Assembly: GCF_004322855.1 (NCBI RefSeq)
Contig: NZ_CP036402.1
Coordinates: 1,426,001 to 1,490,000 of the forward strand
Origin: Egibacter rhizosphaerae
Lineage (GTDB): Bacteria > Actinomycetota > Nitriliruptoria > Euzebyales > Egibacteraceae
Length of the DNA stretch: 64,000 bases
Reading direction: 5' to 3'
The notes under the pieces were generated by a model that saw only the letters and a program-made list of their open reading frames with translations, made no database searches and was not told the DNA's origin. The position numbers and the translations under genes are program-made. This document shows positions 24,264 through 35,240 of this stretch, piece by piece (position 1 is the first letter of the stretch; each line of letters begins with the position of its first letter).

Positions 24264-25652
24264 TCAGGAGGGGGTCGGCGACGCCACGTCGCTGCGGCGT
24301 GGCGTCGTCACCGCCGCGATCGCGCGCCCGAGATCCGGCTCCTGAACCAGCGTGAGGCCGTGCGCGCCGCCATCATAAGCACTCGGCACCAGCGCCCTGC
24401 GGAAGCCGAGCCGTGCCGCCTCGGCGAGCCGACGCTCGGTTTGCGTGACCAGACGCAGCTCCCCTGCGAGGCCGACCTCGGCCAGGGCGACGAGGTCGCG
24501 GGGGACCGTGCCGCCGTGGCGGGCCGATGCGATGGCGAGGCACAGCGCCAGATCGACGGCCGGCTCGGCCAGCCGAAGCCCGCCGACGGTCGAGGCGTAG
24601 AGGTCGTGTTCGCGGAGGTTGACCTGCGCGCGCTCCTGGCAGACGGCGGCGAGCAACTGCACCCGCTGACCGTCGAGCCCGCTGGCGGCCCGGCGGGGGT
24701 TCGGAGCACCCGTGTGGGTGACGAGCGCCTGCACCTCGCTCGCGAGGGGGCGGTGGCCCTCGAGCGCGAGCGTGACGGCCACCCCGGCCGTGTCGTCGTG
24801 CGTGTCCCCGACGAACAGCCTGCCGGCGTCCACGACTCCGGTGAGCCCACTGCCGGTCATCTCGAAGCAGCCGACCTCGCCCACCGCGCCGAACCGGTTC
24901 TTCGTCGCACGCAGCAGACGCAGGGCATGGTGTCGATCGCCCTCGAGCTCGCAGACGGCGTCGACCAAGTGCTCCAGCACGCGAGGTCCCGCGAGCGCCC
25001 CCTCCTTGGTCACGTGACCCACCAGCACCGTTGCCATGGCGCGTTCCTTCGCCAGGCGCGTCAGGGCGGTGGCGCAATCACGGACCTGCCCGACCCCGCC
25101 CGGCACTCCGGTGGTCTCGGGGTCGCGCACGGTCTGGATCGAGTCGACGATCAGCACCCCGGGATCGTGCTGCTCGACGACGTGGGTCACCGCGGAGAGG
25201 TCCGCGTGCGTCGCCAGCAGCACCCCACCGTCGAGGACCCCGAGGCGCTCTGCGCGCAAGCGCACCTGACCGGCCGACTCCTCGGCGGAGACGTACAGCA
25301 CCGTGGACCCGCTCCTCGCGATCGCATCGGCTGCCTGCAGCAGCAGCGTGGACTTGCCCGCTCCGGGCTCGCCACCGAGCAGCACGACGCTGCCCGGCAC
25401 CAGGCCACCGCCGAGGACCCGGTCGAGCTCGTCGAGCCCGCTCGCCACCCTCCGGTCGGCGTGCGCGGCGACCTCGTGCAGCGGCGTCGCCCGGGCCGCG
25501 GGTCGCGCCGTGGGCGTCGAGCCGGCGGCGGCTGGGGTGACCGCCTCCTCCTCGACCGTGCCCCACTCGCCGCACGCGGGGCACCGTCCGACCCAGCGAG
25601 GCTCGACGTGATCACAGCTCGTGCAGCGTGCGCGGGTACGGGCCTTGGCCAT
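24264..25652 (-). CDS. radA: DNA repair protein RadA (Sms)
   Basis: 462 residues. N-terminal zinc finger CTSCDHVEPRWVGRCPACGEWG, RecA-like ATPase with Walker A GGEPGAGKST and VLIVDSIQTV, the RadA motif KNRFGAVGEVGCFEM, and a C-terminal Lon-like domain with PRDLVALAEVGLAGELR. It promotes branch migration during recombinational repair. ATG at 25652 preceded by GAGGAG. First gene of a radA-disA operon. Confidence 0.97.
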   Translation of the reverse strand: MAKARTRARCTSCDHVEPRWVGRCPACGEWGTVEEEAVTPAAAGSTPTARPAARATPLHEVAAHADRRVASGLDELDRVLGGGLVPGSVVLLGGEPGAGKSTLLLQAADAIARSGSTVLYVSAEESAGQVRLRAERLGVLDGGVLLATHADLSAVTHVVEQHDPGVLIVDSIQTVRDPETTGVPGGVGQVRDCATALTRLAKERAMATVLVGHVTKEGALAGPRVLEHLVDAVCELEGDRHHALRLLRATKNRFGAVGEVGCFEMTGSGLTGVVDAGRLFVGDTHDDTAGVAVTLALEGHRPLASEVQALVTHTGAPNPRRAASGLDGQRVQLLAAVCQERAQVNLREHDLYASTVGGLRLAEPAVDLALCLAIASARHGGTVPRDLVALAEVGLAGELRLVTQTERRLAEAARLGFRRALVPSAYDGGAHGLTLVQEPDLGRAIAAVTTPRRSDVASPTPS

Positions 25653-25725
25653 CACGCTCCTCGTTGGTCGGGCCGCTCGAGGTTCGCTGCCGCGGGTCAG
25701 GGACCTTCGGCAGCTAACGGGGAGC

Positions 25726-27120
25726 CTAGTGATGCTGACGTCGTCGCGACTTGCGGCCTCCCCGCGTGCCCGACCCCCGCCCGCGTCGGCGGCCGGCGAG
25801 GGCGGCACCGAGGGCCCCGGCCGCGGTCAGGGCCACCCCGCCCACCACGGAGCGGACCGGGCTCGAGGTCCCGCGGTCCCCATCGACGTACGCCGCGCCG
25901 TCGGTGGGGCCGCTGGGTTCGGGGCCACCGAGGACGGCGCTCGAGGGTGCCGGCCGGGTCGTCGGCGACGCGGAACTGGCCGGGGGCGCCGAACTGGCCG
26001 GGGGCGCCGAACTGGCCGGGGGCGCCGAACTGGCCGGGGGCGCCGAACTCGCCGGGGGCGCCGAACTCGCCGGGGGCGCCGAACTCGCCGGTGTGGTCGC
26101 GGCGGCGGACCCCGCGAGGCTCGCGTGCGCGCTGCCCGCACCGTGCGAGGGTGCGCCGGCGGCGACTCCGGCCAACGAAGCCTGTTCGCGGGCCAGCTCG
26201 GCGTTGAGCTGCCCGCCCAGCAGAAGGACCATCATCGACAGCTGCAGCCACAGCAGCAGGACCAGCACGCCGCCGAGTCCGGCGACCGGCGCGTTGGCCG
26301 CCGGATCCGCGATCTGGGTGTAGACGTTGAACGCACCCGTGAGCACCAGCCAGCCCACGACACCGAAGACCGCGCCCGGGCTGACCCACCGCCATCGCGG
26401 GCGAGCGGCGCGGTCGGGACCGACCCAGTAGATGAACGCGAACAGCACGATCAGCACGACGACCACCGCCAGCTGACGCCCCAGGGTGAGCGTCGGGCCG
26501 AGGGTGTCCGCGACCTCGGCGGGGAAACCCTCGACCACCATCCGCTGCAGGGGCGCGCCCGCGACGAGCAGGACGACCATCGCAGCGAGCGCGATGAGCA
26601 ACGCCAAGCAGAGGATGATCGCCGTGACCCGCTGGGCGACGAACCCGCGGAACTCGCTCACGCCGTACGTTCGCGACAGCGAGCGCATGAGCGTGGCGGC
26701 CGCGGAGGAGGCCGACCAGAGGCCGGCCACGATGCCGAACGCCAACGAGAGGCTCGCACCGCCGGTGCCCTCGACGATGCGCTCCAGCGGCTCGATCAGC
26801 TGGTTCTGGATGGTGGGGGGCAGGAACTCGAGCCGCTCGACGAGCTCGACGATCTCGTCGGGATCGGTGATGAGGCTGAACGCGCCGACGGCCGCGATCA
26901 AGGCGGGGAACAGCGACAGGAAGATCTTGAACGCGATCCCGGCGCTCAGGGTCGGCACGTCGTCGACCTTCATCGCGCTTTTCACGCGCAAGAGCACCGA
27001 GAGCAGGGACTCGCGGCCGAGACCACGCACGCGCGGAGGTGCCGAGACCGGCCCGTCGCCGCGGTCCAGCGGGTCGGGACGCTCGAGGGCTGTGGGCTCC
27101 TGGTTCGGGTCGGCGGCCAT
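25726..27120 (-). CDS. YihY/BrkB-family membrane protein with tandem-repeat tail
   Basis: 464 residues. The BrkB/YihY core (about residues 45-320, around six helices) begins with VDDVPTLSAGIAFKIFLSLFPALIAAVGAF and includes LWSASSAAATLMRSL and the Asn-containing NVYTQIAD. The function of this widespread family is unsettled (the historical label RNase BN is wrong). The C-terminus has an Ala/Ser/Pro linker made of repeated SSAPPA units, a final hydrophobic stretch and an extremely basic end (RRRGRGSGTRGGRKSRRRQHH in outline). ATG at 27120 with AGGAG. Confidence 0.88.
   Translation of the reverse strand: MAADPNQEPTALERPDPLDRGDGPVSAPPRVRGLGRESLLSVLLRVKSAMKVDDVPTLSAGIAFKIFLSLFPALIAAVGAFSLITDPDEIVELVERLEFLPPTIQNQLIEPLERIVEGTGGASLSLAFGIVAGLWSASSAAATLMRSLSRTYGVSEFRGFVAQRVTAIILCLALLIALAAMVVLLVAGAPLQRMVVEGFPAEVADTLGPTLTLGRQLAVVVVLIVLFAFIYWVGPDRAARPRWRWVSPGAVFGVVGWLVLTGAFNVYTQIADPAANAPVAGLGGVLVLLLWLQLSMMVLLLGGQLNAELAREQASLAGVAAGAPSHGAGSAHASLAGSAAATTPASSAPPASSAPPASSAPPASSAPPASSAPPASSAPPASSASPTTRPAPSSAVLGGPEPSGPTDGAAYVDGDRGTSSPVRSVVGGVALTAAGALGAALAGRRRGRGSGTRGGRKSRRRQHH
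25973..26098. repeat. Tandem array of an 18-bp minisatellite inside the BrkB-family gene
   Basis: Six exact-length copies and one diverged copy of GAACTGGCCGGGGGCGCC. Copies 1-4 have CTGG and copies 5-7 have CTCG, showing recent expansion by slippage. Each unit encodes six residues (SSAPPA) in frame, so copy-number change would vary linker length without frameshift. Confidence 0.93.
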
Positions 27121-27149
27121 CTCGGCTCCTGCGGTGGGGTGAGGCGCGA

Positions 27150-28124
27150 TCATCCCCCGCGCCCGGGCAAGCACAACCCTCCGTGCTCGTCCCGGACCGC
27201 GAGGCCGTCGCGAACGAGTCCGACGACGATGCGCTCGAGCCGCTCCGGGGCGTCCTCCAACCCTGCCGTGGCGGCCACCTCGGAGGCGTCGAGCGGGGCA
27301 CGGCGCAACGCGTCCACGATCCGCCCACGGCAGTAGCGATCCGATCCGGCGAACGCGTCCTGGGGGCCGGCACGAACGCTGCTCGCCCGTGCCGGATCGG
27401 GGTCCGGCCACCCGGCGGCCCGCCACGCGCATTGCGTGGCGACCGGACAGCTCCCGCAGACCGGCCGACGCGCCGTGCAGTAGCGCGCCCCAAGGTCCAT
27501 CAGGGCGTGGCTCCAGTCCGCGGGGCGGTCGACCGGGACCAGACCATCGGCGACGCGCTGGGCCTCGGCACGGCCGAGCCCCGCTCCCGCGACCGCGCGG
27601 GCCATGACGCGCGCGACGTTCGTGTCGACGGGGGCGCGCAGCTGCCCGTACGCGAAGGCCGCGACGGCACGGGCGGTGTAGGGCCCGACGCCCGGCAGGG
27701 CCTCCAACTCGTCGAGCTCCCTCGGCAGGTGCCCTCCGTGCCGCCACACCATCTCCTGGGCGGCGCGGTGCAGGTTCACGGCACGACGGTTGTAGCCGAG
27801 GCCCTGCCAGGCGTCGATGACCGCCGACACGGGTGCGGCCGCCATCGTCGCGGGATCCGGGAACCGCCCGAGGAACTCGGGGAACCGCGCGGCAACGCGA
27901 GCGGCCTGGGTCTGCTGGAGCATGAGCTCACTGACCAGGACCGCCCATGGCCGGCATCGGGCTCCCGGTCGGGACCGGGCGTCGGCAGTCTGACCGGAGC
28001 CATCCTCGGGAGGCTCGCGCCACGGCAGATCCCGTCCCTGCAGGTCGTACCAGGCCAGCAGCGCACGCTGGAGGCGGCCGAGCCGCGTGTCCTCGTGGGC
28101 GCGGTCGGTGTGCTCGTCGCTCAT
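27150..28124 (-). CDS. mutY: A/G-specific adenine DNA glycosylase
   Basis: 324 residues. Catalytic Glu in SELMLQQTQ, helix-hairpin-helix LEALPGVGPYTARAV, catalytic Asp in PVDTNVARV, and a 4Fe-4S cluster motif Cys-x6-Cys-x2-Cys-x5-Cys (CTARRPVCGSCPVATQC). The enzyme removes adenine opposite 8-oxoguanine. There is no C-terminal NUDIX-like 8-oxoG reader; instead the last 60 or so residues look like a small winged helix (GRIVDALRRAPLDASEVA). ATG at 28124. Divergent from the pyrimidine-reductase gene. Confidence 0.94.
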   Translation of the reverse strand: MSDEHTDRAHEDTRLGRLQRALLAWYDLQGRDLPWREPPEDGSGQTADARSRPGARCRPWAVLVSELMLQQTQAARVAARFPEFLGRFPDPATMAAAPVSAVIDAWQGLGYNRRAVNLHRAAQEMVWRHGGHLPRELDELEALPGVGPYTARAVAAFAYGQLRAPVDTNVARVMARAVAGAGLGRAEAQRVADGLVPVDRPADWSHALMDLGARYCTARRPVCGSCPVATQCAWRAAGWPDPDPARASSVRAGPQDAFAGSDRYCRGRIVDALRRAPLDASEVAATAGLEDAPERLERIVVGLVRDGLAVRDEHGGLCLPGRGG

Positions 28125-28213
28125 GCCAGCCGCAGAGTACCGGTCCCACGCTCGGCATCGTCCTCCACCGACGGCTTGGACCGTCCGATGGCCGGCCCCC
28201 TACGCTTGCGCGC

Positions 28214-28942
28214 ATGCGCCGCCTGCTGCCCGAACCCGTCACCGAGATCGAACCGTACGACGCGTACCGGCCCGCCCACCCTCACGCGGCTCTGTTGCGG
28301 GTCAACATGGTCACGAGCCTGGACGGCCACGCGACGGACGCCGAGGGTGTGTCCGGGCTCCTCGGAGGGGACGGGGACTTCCGGGTCCTCGTCGCGCTCC
28401 GAGCACTCGCCGACGCGATCCTCGTCGGAGCGGGAACCGCTCGGGCCGAGGACTACGGCCCGCACCGGCTGCGACCGACCTTGGCCGAGCGGCGACGCGC
28501 CGACGGCCGCGACCACCCGGCACCCGTGGTGGTCCTCACGGCCTCCTGCGAACTCGACCCGGGGGCGAGGCTGTTCACCGCAGCGCGCACGTCGCCGATC
28601 GTCGTGACGTGCCGCGACGCCCCTCGGCAGCGTCGCCGCGCGCTCGAGCGCGTCGCCGAGGTCGTGGAGGCGGGAGAGGAGGCCGTCGATCTGCCGACCG
28701 CCCTACAGGCCCTGCGGGCGCGCGGCTACGCCCACGTGCTGTGCGAGGGGGGTCCCACGCTCAACGCGCAGCTGTTCGCCGCCCGACTGGTCGACGAGCT
28801 CTGCCTGACCCTCGCGCCACAGCTCGCCGGAGGGACGGGCCCTTCGATCGTCGACGGCTTGCAGCAGCGCGCGTCCCTGCGACTCGAGGGCCTGCTCGCG
28901 GAGGACGAGGAGCTGTTCGCACGCTACGCGGTCGCGCGCTGA
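28214..28942 (+). CDS. RibD C-terminal-type pyrimidine reductase family protein
   Basis: 242 residues of the DHFR-like reductase fold of RibD without a deaminase domain: VNMVTSLDGHATDAEG, ADAILVGAGTARAEDYGP, VLCEGGPTLNAQLFAARLVDELCLTLAP. Relatives reduce the riboflavin intermediate; the mycobacterial homologue Rv2671 is reported to act as a dihydrofolate reductase analogue, which is of interest beside the folate genes here. ATG at 28214 preceded by TACGCT (28201-28206) with 7 nt between, so the mRNA is probably leaderless. Confidence 0.85.
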   Translation: MRRLLPEPVTEIEPYDAYRPAHPHAALLRVNMVTSLDGHATDAEGVSGLLGGDGDFRVLVALRALADAILVGAGTARAEDYGPHRLRPTLAERRRADGRDHPAPVVVLTASCELDPGARLFTAARTSPIVVTCRDAPRQRRRALERVAEVVEAGEEAVDLPTALQALRARGYAHVLCEGGPTLNAQLFAARLVDELCLTLAPQLAGGTGPSIVDGLQQRASLRLEGLLAEDEELFARYAVAR

Positions 28943-28962
28943 GTCCGCGGGACGGCCACGAA

Positions 28963-29454
28963 CTACCCGCCGGGTCCGGAGCGCGGCTCGCGTTCGGTCC
29001 GCAGGCGCACGAGGGTCACCGCGCTCGCCACGAGGAGCGCGACGGTGAGCGTGGTCAGGACCCCGCCGACCAGGTTGCGCCAGACGGCGAGCTGCTGGCT
29101 GGCCAGCACGAAACCCGTGAAGCCGGTGGCGACGACGAGCACGAGCAACATCGACTCCCGGGCGCTCGGCTGCAACCCGCGGGCGGCGACCAAGAGGAGC
29201 CCCCCGAACGCCAGACACCCGACCCCACCCAGCCGCACGATCGTGAGCGGGGCATAGCTGCTGGGCTCCTCACCGAGCACCGCCACCAGCTCGTCGATCC
29301 GCAATCCGGCGGCCTCGAGCACCGACCCGGGCCAGACCAAACCGATCAGGCCCATCACCAGCAGCACGCTTGCGTGCCCGGTCACCACGCCCCGGAACAG
29401 CCGGTCGGCTCCGCGCGGACGGGACCCGTTCCCCGGGACCGGCGGATCGGCCAT
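28963..29454 (-). CDS. Small four-helix membrane protein of unknown function
   Basis: 163 residues from ATG at 29454. Four hydrophobic helices (ASVLLVMGLIGLVWPG, IVRLGGVGCLAFGGLLLVAA, SMLLVLVVATGFTGFVLA, NLVGGVLTTLTVALLVASAVTLV) and a charged C-terminus. No family recognised. Lies between the convergent pyrimidine-reductase gene and nucS. The longer upstream frame is Arg-rich and dismissed. Confidence 0.7.
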   Translation of the reverse strand: MADPPVPGNGSRPRGADRLFRGVVTGHASVLLVMGLIGLVWPGSVLEAAGLRIDELVAVLGEEPSSYAPLTIVRLGGVGCLAFGGLLLVAARGLQPSARESMLLVLVVATGFTGFVLASQQLAVWRNLVGGVLTTLTVALLVASAVTLVRLRTEREPRSGPGG

Positions 29455-29619
29455 CGTGGACTCCGCTCCTGGCGACCGCACACATCGCTGCCCGCGACCG
29501 ACGGCGAGGGGTGGCGCGACGCACCGTTGCGTTCGGTGTCGTCCTCGACGGTAGCGTCCCCGCGCACCGGGGTCGATCGCGCGCACGGACGAGGCGGCCC
29601 GCCCGAAGGCGTCGGGCGC

Positions 29620-30294
29620 TCAGAACAGTCGCAACTCCCCACTGTCGATCCCGCGCAACAGATCGTAGTCGACCTCGATCCAGGCCAGGCCGCGATCCTC
29701 GGCGAGCGTGCGCGCCTGCGGTTTGATGCGCTGGGCGACGAGCACCCCGCGTACGGGGCGCAGGAGCGGATCGCGTTCCAACCGCTCGACGTAGCGAGCG
29801 AGCTGTTCGACGGCGGGCAGCTCGCCACGCCGCTTGATCTCGACCGCGACCGCGGCCCCGTCCGAAGCCCGACAGAGCAGGTCGACGGGCCCGATGTCGG
29901 TGGGATACTCGCGCCGCACCAGTTCGAGGCCGTCCTCGACGGCGTCCGGGTGATCGGCGAGCAGCTCCTGCAGGTGGGCCTCCACCCCGTCCTTCGACAG
30001 TCCGGGGTCCTCCCCGAGCGGCTCGGACCAGTCGTAGCGGATCTCCTCGATGGCGATCTCGAGCGTCTCGCCCTGCGGGTTCTCGACCCGCCAGCGCAGG
30101 ACGTCGTCGTCGCCGTGCTCCTCGGTGAGCGTGTTCGGCGCGTTCATCCAGTTGAGGGGCTTGTACGCGCCGCCGTCCGCGTGGACGGCGACACAGCCGT
30201 CCGCCTTGACCATCACGAGCCGCACGGCCGGGGGCAACGTAGCGGTGAGGCGACCGGCGTAGGTGACCGAGCAACGAGCGATGAGCAGGCGCAT
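29620..30294 (-). CDS. nucS: Mismatch-specific endonuclease NucS (EndoMS)
   Basis: 224 residues. N-terminal beta domain ([36 protein letters not shown]), C-terminal RecB-like nuclease with GPVDLLCR (Asp) and VAVEIKRRG (Glu-x-Lys). The C-terminal GELRLF resembles the sliding-clamp-binding end reported for this family. NucS replaces MutS/MutL mismatch repair in actinobacteria and cleaves both strands at G-T and related mismatches. ATG at 30294. Strong taxonomic marker. Confidence 0.95.
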   Translation of the reverse strand: MRLLIARCSVTYAGRLTATLPPAVRLVMVKADGCVAVHADGGAYKPLNWMNAPNTLTEEHGDDDVLRWRVENPQGETLEIAIEEIRYDWSEPLGEDPGLSKDGVEAHLQELLADHPDAVEDGLELVRREYPTDIGPVDLLCRASDGAAVAVEIKRRGELPAVEQLARYVERLERDPLLRPVRGVLVAQRIKPQARTLAEDRGLAWIEVDYDLLRGIDSGELRLF

Positions 30295-30723
30295 GGTGCC
30301 TGCAGGCTACGCGCCTCGCGCTCCGCCCGCCCGTCGGCGGGGCGTGACCCGCCGGAGCGCGGGCGGGGCCCGCGACAAGAGAAAACCCCGGTGACACGGG
30401 TGGGGCCCGGCGCTCTTGGCGCACCGGGCCCGCGATCCGATCGGCTCCGGTCACGGGCTCAACCCGCGTGGAGCGTCCCCCGACTCTTGGCGTCGAGGGT
30501 GTACCCGTCGGAGCGTCTACAGATCGTGTCGACCGCGGGTCATGGGAACTTTACCGCAACATCCGGGATCGCACACCCGTCCGTGGACCGGGGGCGACTC
30601 ACGGGGGCGATCCCGCACGATCCGAGCCCCCACGGGGCGGGCGTGCGGTCGGCAAGTGCATCGCGCAGTCCATCGCCCGGGCACGGTCGGCCAGTGCATC
30701 GCACGAGGCGCTGTTGGCGAGCA
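30295..30723. other. Gene-free spacer between clpC and nucS
   Basis: No convincing gene in 430 bp. It contains hairpin-forming GGGCCCGG/CCGGGCCC (about 30403-30430), a minus-strand CCCG/CGGG hairpin followed by TTTTCTC (about 30383-30405) that resembles an intrinsic terminator, the 9-mer CTCTTGGCG twice (30412, 30484), and the repeats listed separately. No rRNA, tRNA, tmRNA, RNase P or SRP RNA signature was seen. Confidence 0.5.
30646..30704. repeat. 21-bp direct repeat, 38-bp period
   Basis: CGGTCGGCAAGTGCATCGCG(C) at 30646-30666 recurs at 30684-30704 with two mismatches. It lies in the spacer downstream of clpC, just beyond the terminator. No protein frame explains it. Confidence 0.7.
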
Positions 30724-30759
30724 CATCTGCGGCCCCGCCACAGGGCGGGGCCGCAGATG
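30724..30759 (-). terminator. clpC terminator hairpin with a perfect 16-bp stem
   Basis: Arms at 30724-30739 and 30744-30759 are exact complements with loop ACAG, and three further pairs form across a bulge. It begins 14 nt after the clpC stop. There is no T-tract, as is common in high-GC actinobacteria. Confidence 0.85.
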
Positions 30760-30773
30760 GTGCGAACGAGCGG

Positions 30774-33311
<2,538 letters not shown>

Positions 33312-33372
33312 CTGTGCCCCCTGCTCGGGTGCCCGGGTGCGGGTCCCGGCGTCGGTCGGGTGCCGGATGGCA

Positions 33373-33389
33373 AGCGTAGCATCAGCGAG
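33373..33389 (-). promoter_or_regulatory. clpC promoter element shared with ftsH
   Basis: The minus strand reads CTCGCTGATGCTACGCT, including an extended -10-like TGCTACGCT about 62 nt before the ATG. The ftsH upstream region has the same 17-mer with two changes at 45420-45436. The shared stretch covers the -10 and its upstream flank, suggesting a common sigma factor or activator. Confidence 0.5.
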
Positions 33390-33534
33390 CCCCGAACGAC
33401 CTCGACGGGCCGACTCCCTGAGGGCCGGTCCCCCCGGGCGGCCCGGTCCGCGTCAGCGTACCCGTCGGCCACTCTCGCGCACGCCAAAGCATGCCCGCAC
33501 ACGCTCGATCCGATACCGGTGGCCGGTAGCGGGC

Positions 33535-35076
33535 CTACTCGCGCCGGGGTCGCAACGTGGGAAACAGCACGACGTCGCGGATCGTGTCGACCCCGGCGAG
33601 CAACATGACCAGTCGGTCGACCCCGACCCCGAGCCCGCCGGTGGGCGGCATGCCGAACTCCATCGCCTGCAGATAGTCCTCGTCGACCGCCATGGCCTCC
33701 TCGTCGCCCGCCGCCTTCAGAGCCGCCTGACCCTCGAAGCGGGCGCGCTGGTCGTCGGGGTCGGTGAGCTCGCTGAAGGCGTTGGCGTACTCGCGGCCGC
33801 CGATGATGAGCTCGAAGCGCTCCGTCACCCGCGGGTCGTCACGGTGCCGGCGCGCGAGCGGGCTCACCTCGACCGGGTAGTCGATCACGAACGTCGGTTC
33901 GACGAGGTGGGGCTCGACGAGGTGCTCGTAGAGCTCGAGGACGAGCTTGCCGGCGCCCCAGCGCTGTTCGTACGCGACGCCGTGGCGGTCGCAGACCGCG
34001 CGCACGTCGTCGACCGCGTCGTCGTAGTCCAACCCGGCGACGCCGGTGGCGTCCCGGACCAGCTCGAGCAGCGGCACACGCGGCCACTCGCCGGCGAGAT
34101 CCTCCCCGCCCGGCGCCGTGGTGGTCCCGGTCGCCTCCGCAGCGGCGCGCTGGAGGAGCTCCTGGGTGAGCCGCATCATGTCGTGGTAGTCCGCGAACGC
34201 CTCGTAGGCCTCGAGCATGGTGAACTCGGGGTTGTGGCGTGGCGACAGCCCCTCGTTGCGGAACACGCGGCCGAGCTCGTAGACGCGGCCCATGCCTCCC
34301 GCGATCAGGCGCTTCAGGTACAGCTCCGGCGCGATGCGCAGGTAGAGCTCGAGGTCGAGCGCGTTGTGGTGGGTCACGAACGGCCGTGCCTCCGCCCCGC
34401 CGGGAATCCGGTTGAGGACCGGGGTCTCGACCTCGAGGTAACCGCGCGCGTCGAGGGACTCGCGCAGCGCGCGCACGACGGCGCTGCGGATCTCGAAGAC
34501 CCGGCGGCTGTCCGCGTTGACCGCCAGGTCGACCCAGCGCCGGCGGTAGCGCTCCTCGGTGTCGGTGAGGCCGTGCCACTTGTCCGGGGGAGGCTGCAGG
34601 GCCTTGCCGACGAGCTGGACCCCCCGGGCCTGCACGCTCAGCTCGCCGCGCTTCGCCCGGACCACCTGCCCGTGAGCCACGAGCCAATCGCCGGTGTCGA
34701 GATCGTCGAGCGCTGCCATCCCCTCGGTGCCCAGCACGTCCTGCTGGCACATGACCTGCAGGTCGGTGCCGTCCTCGCGCAGGACGAGGAACGCGAGCTT
34801 GCCGTGGCCCCGGCGCAACACGAGTCGGCCGCCGACGTGCACGTCCTCACCCGACTCCTCGCCCGGCTCGAGCCGCCCGTCCCACGCCGCCTGCACGTCG
34901 GCGAGCCGGTCGCCGGGGCGCACCCCGACCGGATAGGGGTCCTCGCCGCGCGCCCGCAGCTTCTCGATCTTCGCGCGCCGCTCGGCGCGCAGCTCCTCGC
35001 TGCGGCTGCGCGCGTCGCCCGCCTCCGGGGTCGCGGCCTCGGTCCCGGCGTATGGATCGTTCTCGCTCGTGCTCAT
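33535..35076 (-). CDS. lysS: Lysyl-tRNA synthetase, class II
   Basis: 513 residues. N-terminal OB-fold anticodon domain (GRLVLRRGHGKLAFLVLREDG), class II motif 2 VYELGRVFRNEG with PRHNPEFTMLEAYEA, and motif 3 MPPTGGLGVGVDRLVMLL. Charges tRNA-Lys. ATG at 35076 inside a longer frame; the ribosome site is weak. Order folK...lysS-clpC follows the ancestral Gram-positive arrangement. Confidence 0.98.
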   Translation of the reverse strand: MSTSENDPYAGTEAATPEAGDARSRSEELRAERRAKIEKLRARGEDPYPVGVRPGDRLADVQAAWDGRLEPGEESGEDVHVGGRLVLRRGHGKLAFLVLREDGTDLQVMCQQDVLGTEGMAALDDLDTGDWLVAHGQVVRAKRGELSVQARGVQLVGKALQPPPDKWHGLTDTEERYRRRWVDLAVNADSRRVFEIRSAVVRALRESLDARGYLEVETPVLNRIPGGAEARPFVTHHNALDLELYLRIAPELYLKRLIAGGMGRVYELGRVFRNEGLSPRHNPEFTMLEAYEAFADYHDMMRLTQELLQRAAAEATGTTTAPGGEDLAGEWPRVPLLELVRDATGVAGLDYDDAVDDVRAVCDRHGVAYEQRWGAGKLVLELYEHLVEPHLVEPTFVIDYPVEVSPLARRHRDDPRVTERFELIIGGREYANAFSELTDPDDQRARFEGQAALKAAGDEEAMAVDEDYLQAMEFGMPPTGGLGVGVDRLVMLLAGVDTIRDVVLFPTLRPRRE

Positions 35077-35159
35077 GAGGGGCCCGAGGCTACTGCGTGG
35101 CCGCCCGGCGCACCTGCCAGCGCGCATCCGGGCGGCCTCGTGCGCACATGTGCACCCCA

Positions 35160-35240
35160 GTCCGTCCGAGGGGAGGCGAGGCGCATCAACCGGGCGGGGC
35201 GAGGCTCACCACCGAGCACGATCCCGCCCCGGGCGGGGTC
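35160..35240 (-). terminator. pyc terminator, copy C of the dispersed intergenic repeat
   Basis: CCCGCCCCGGGCGGG (35223-35237) is a 7-bp-arm palindrome 3 nt after the pyc stop. The minus strand then reads GGGCGGGATCGTG, identical over 13 bases to copy B near 46867, and continues to CCCCGCCC. This resembles copies A and B in layout. Confidence 0.55.
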
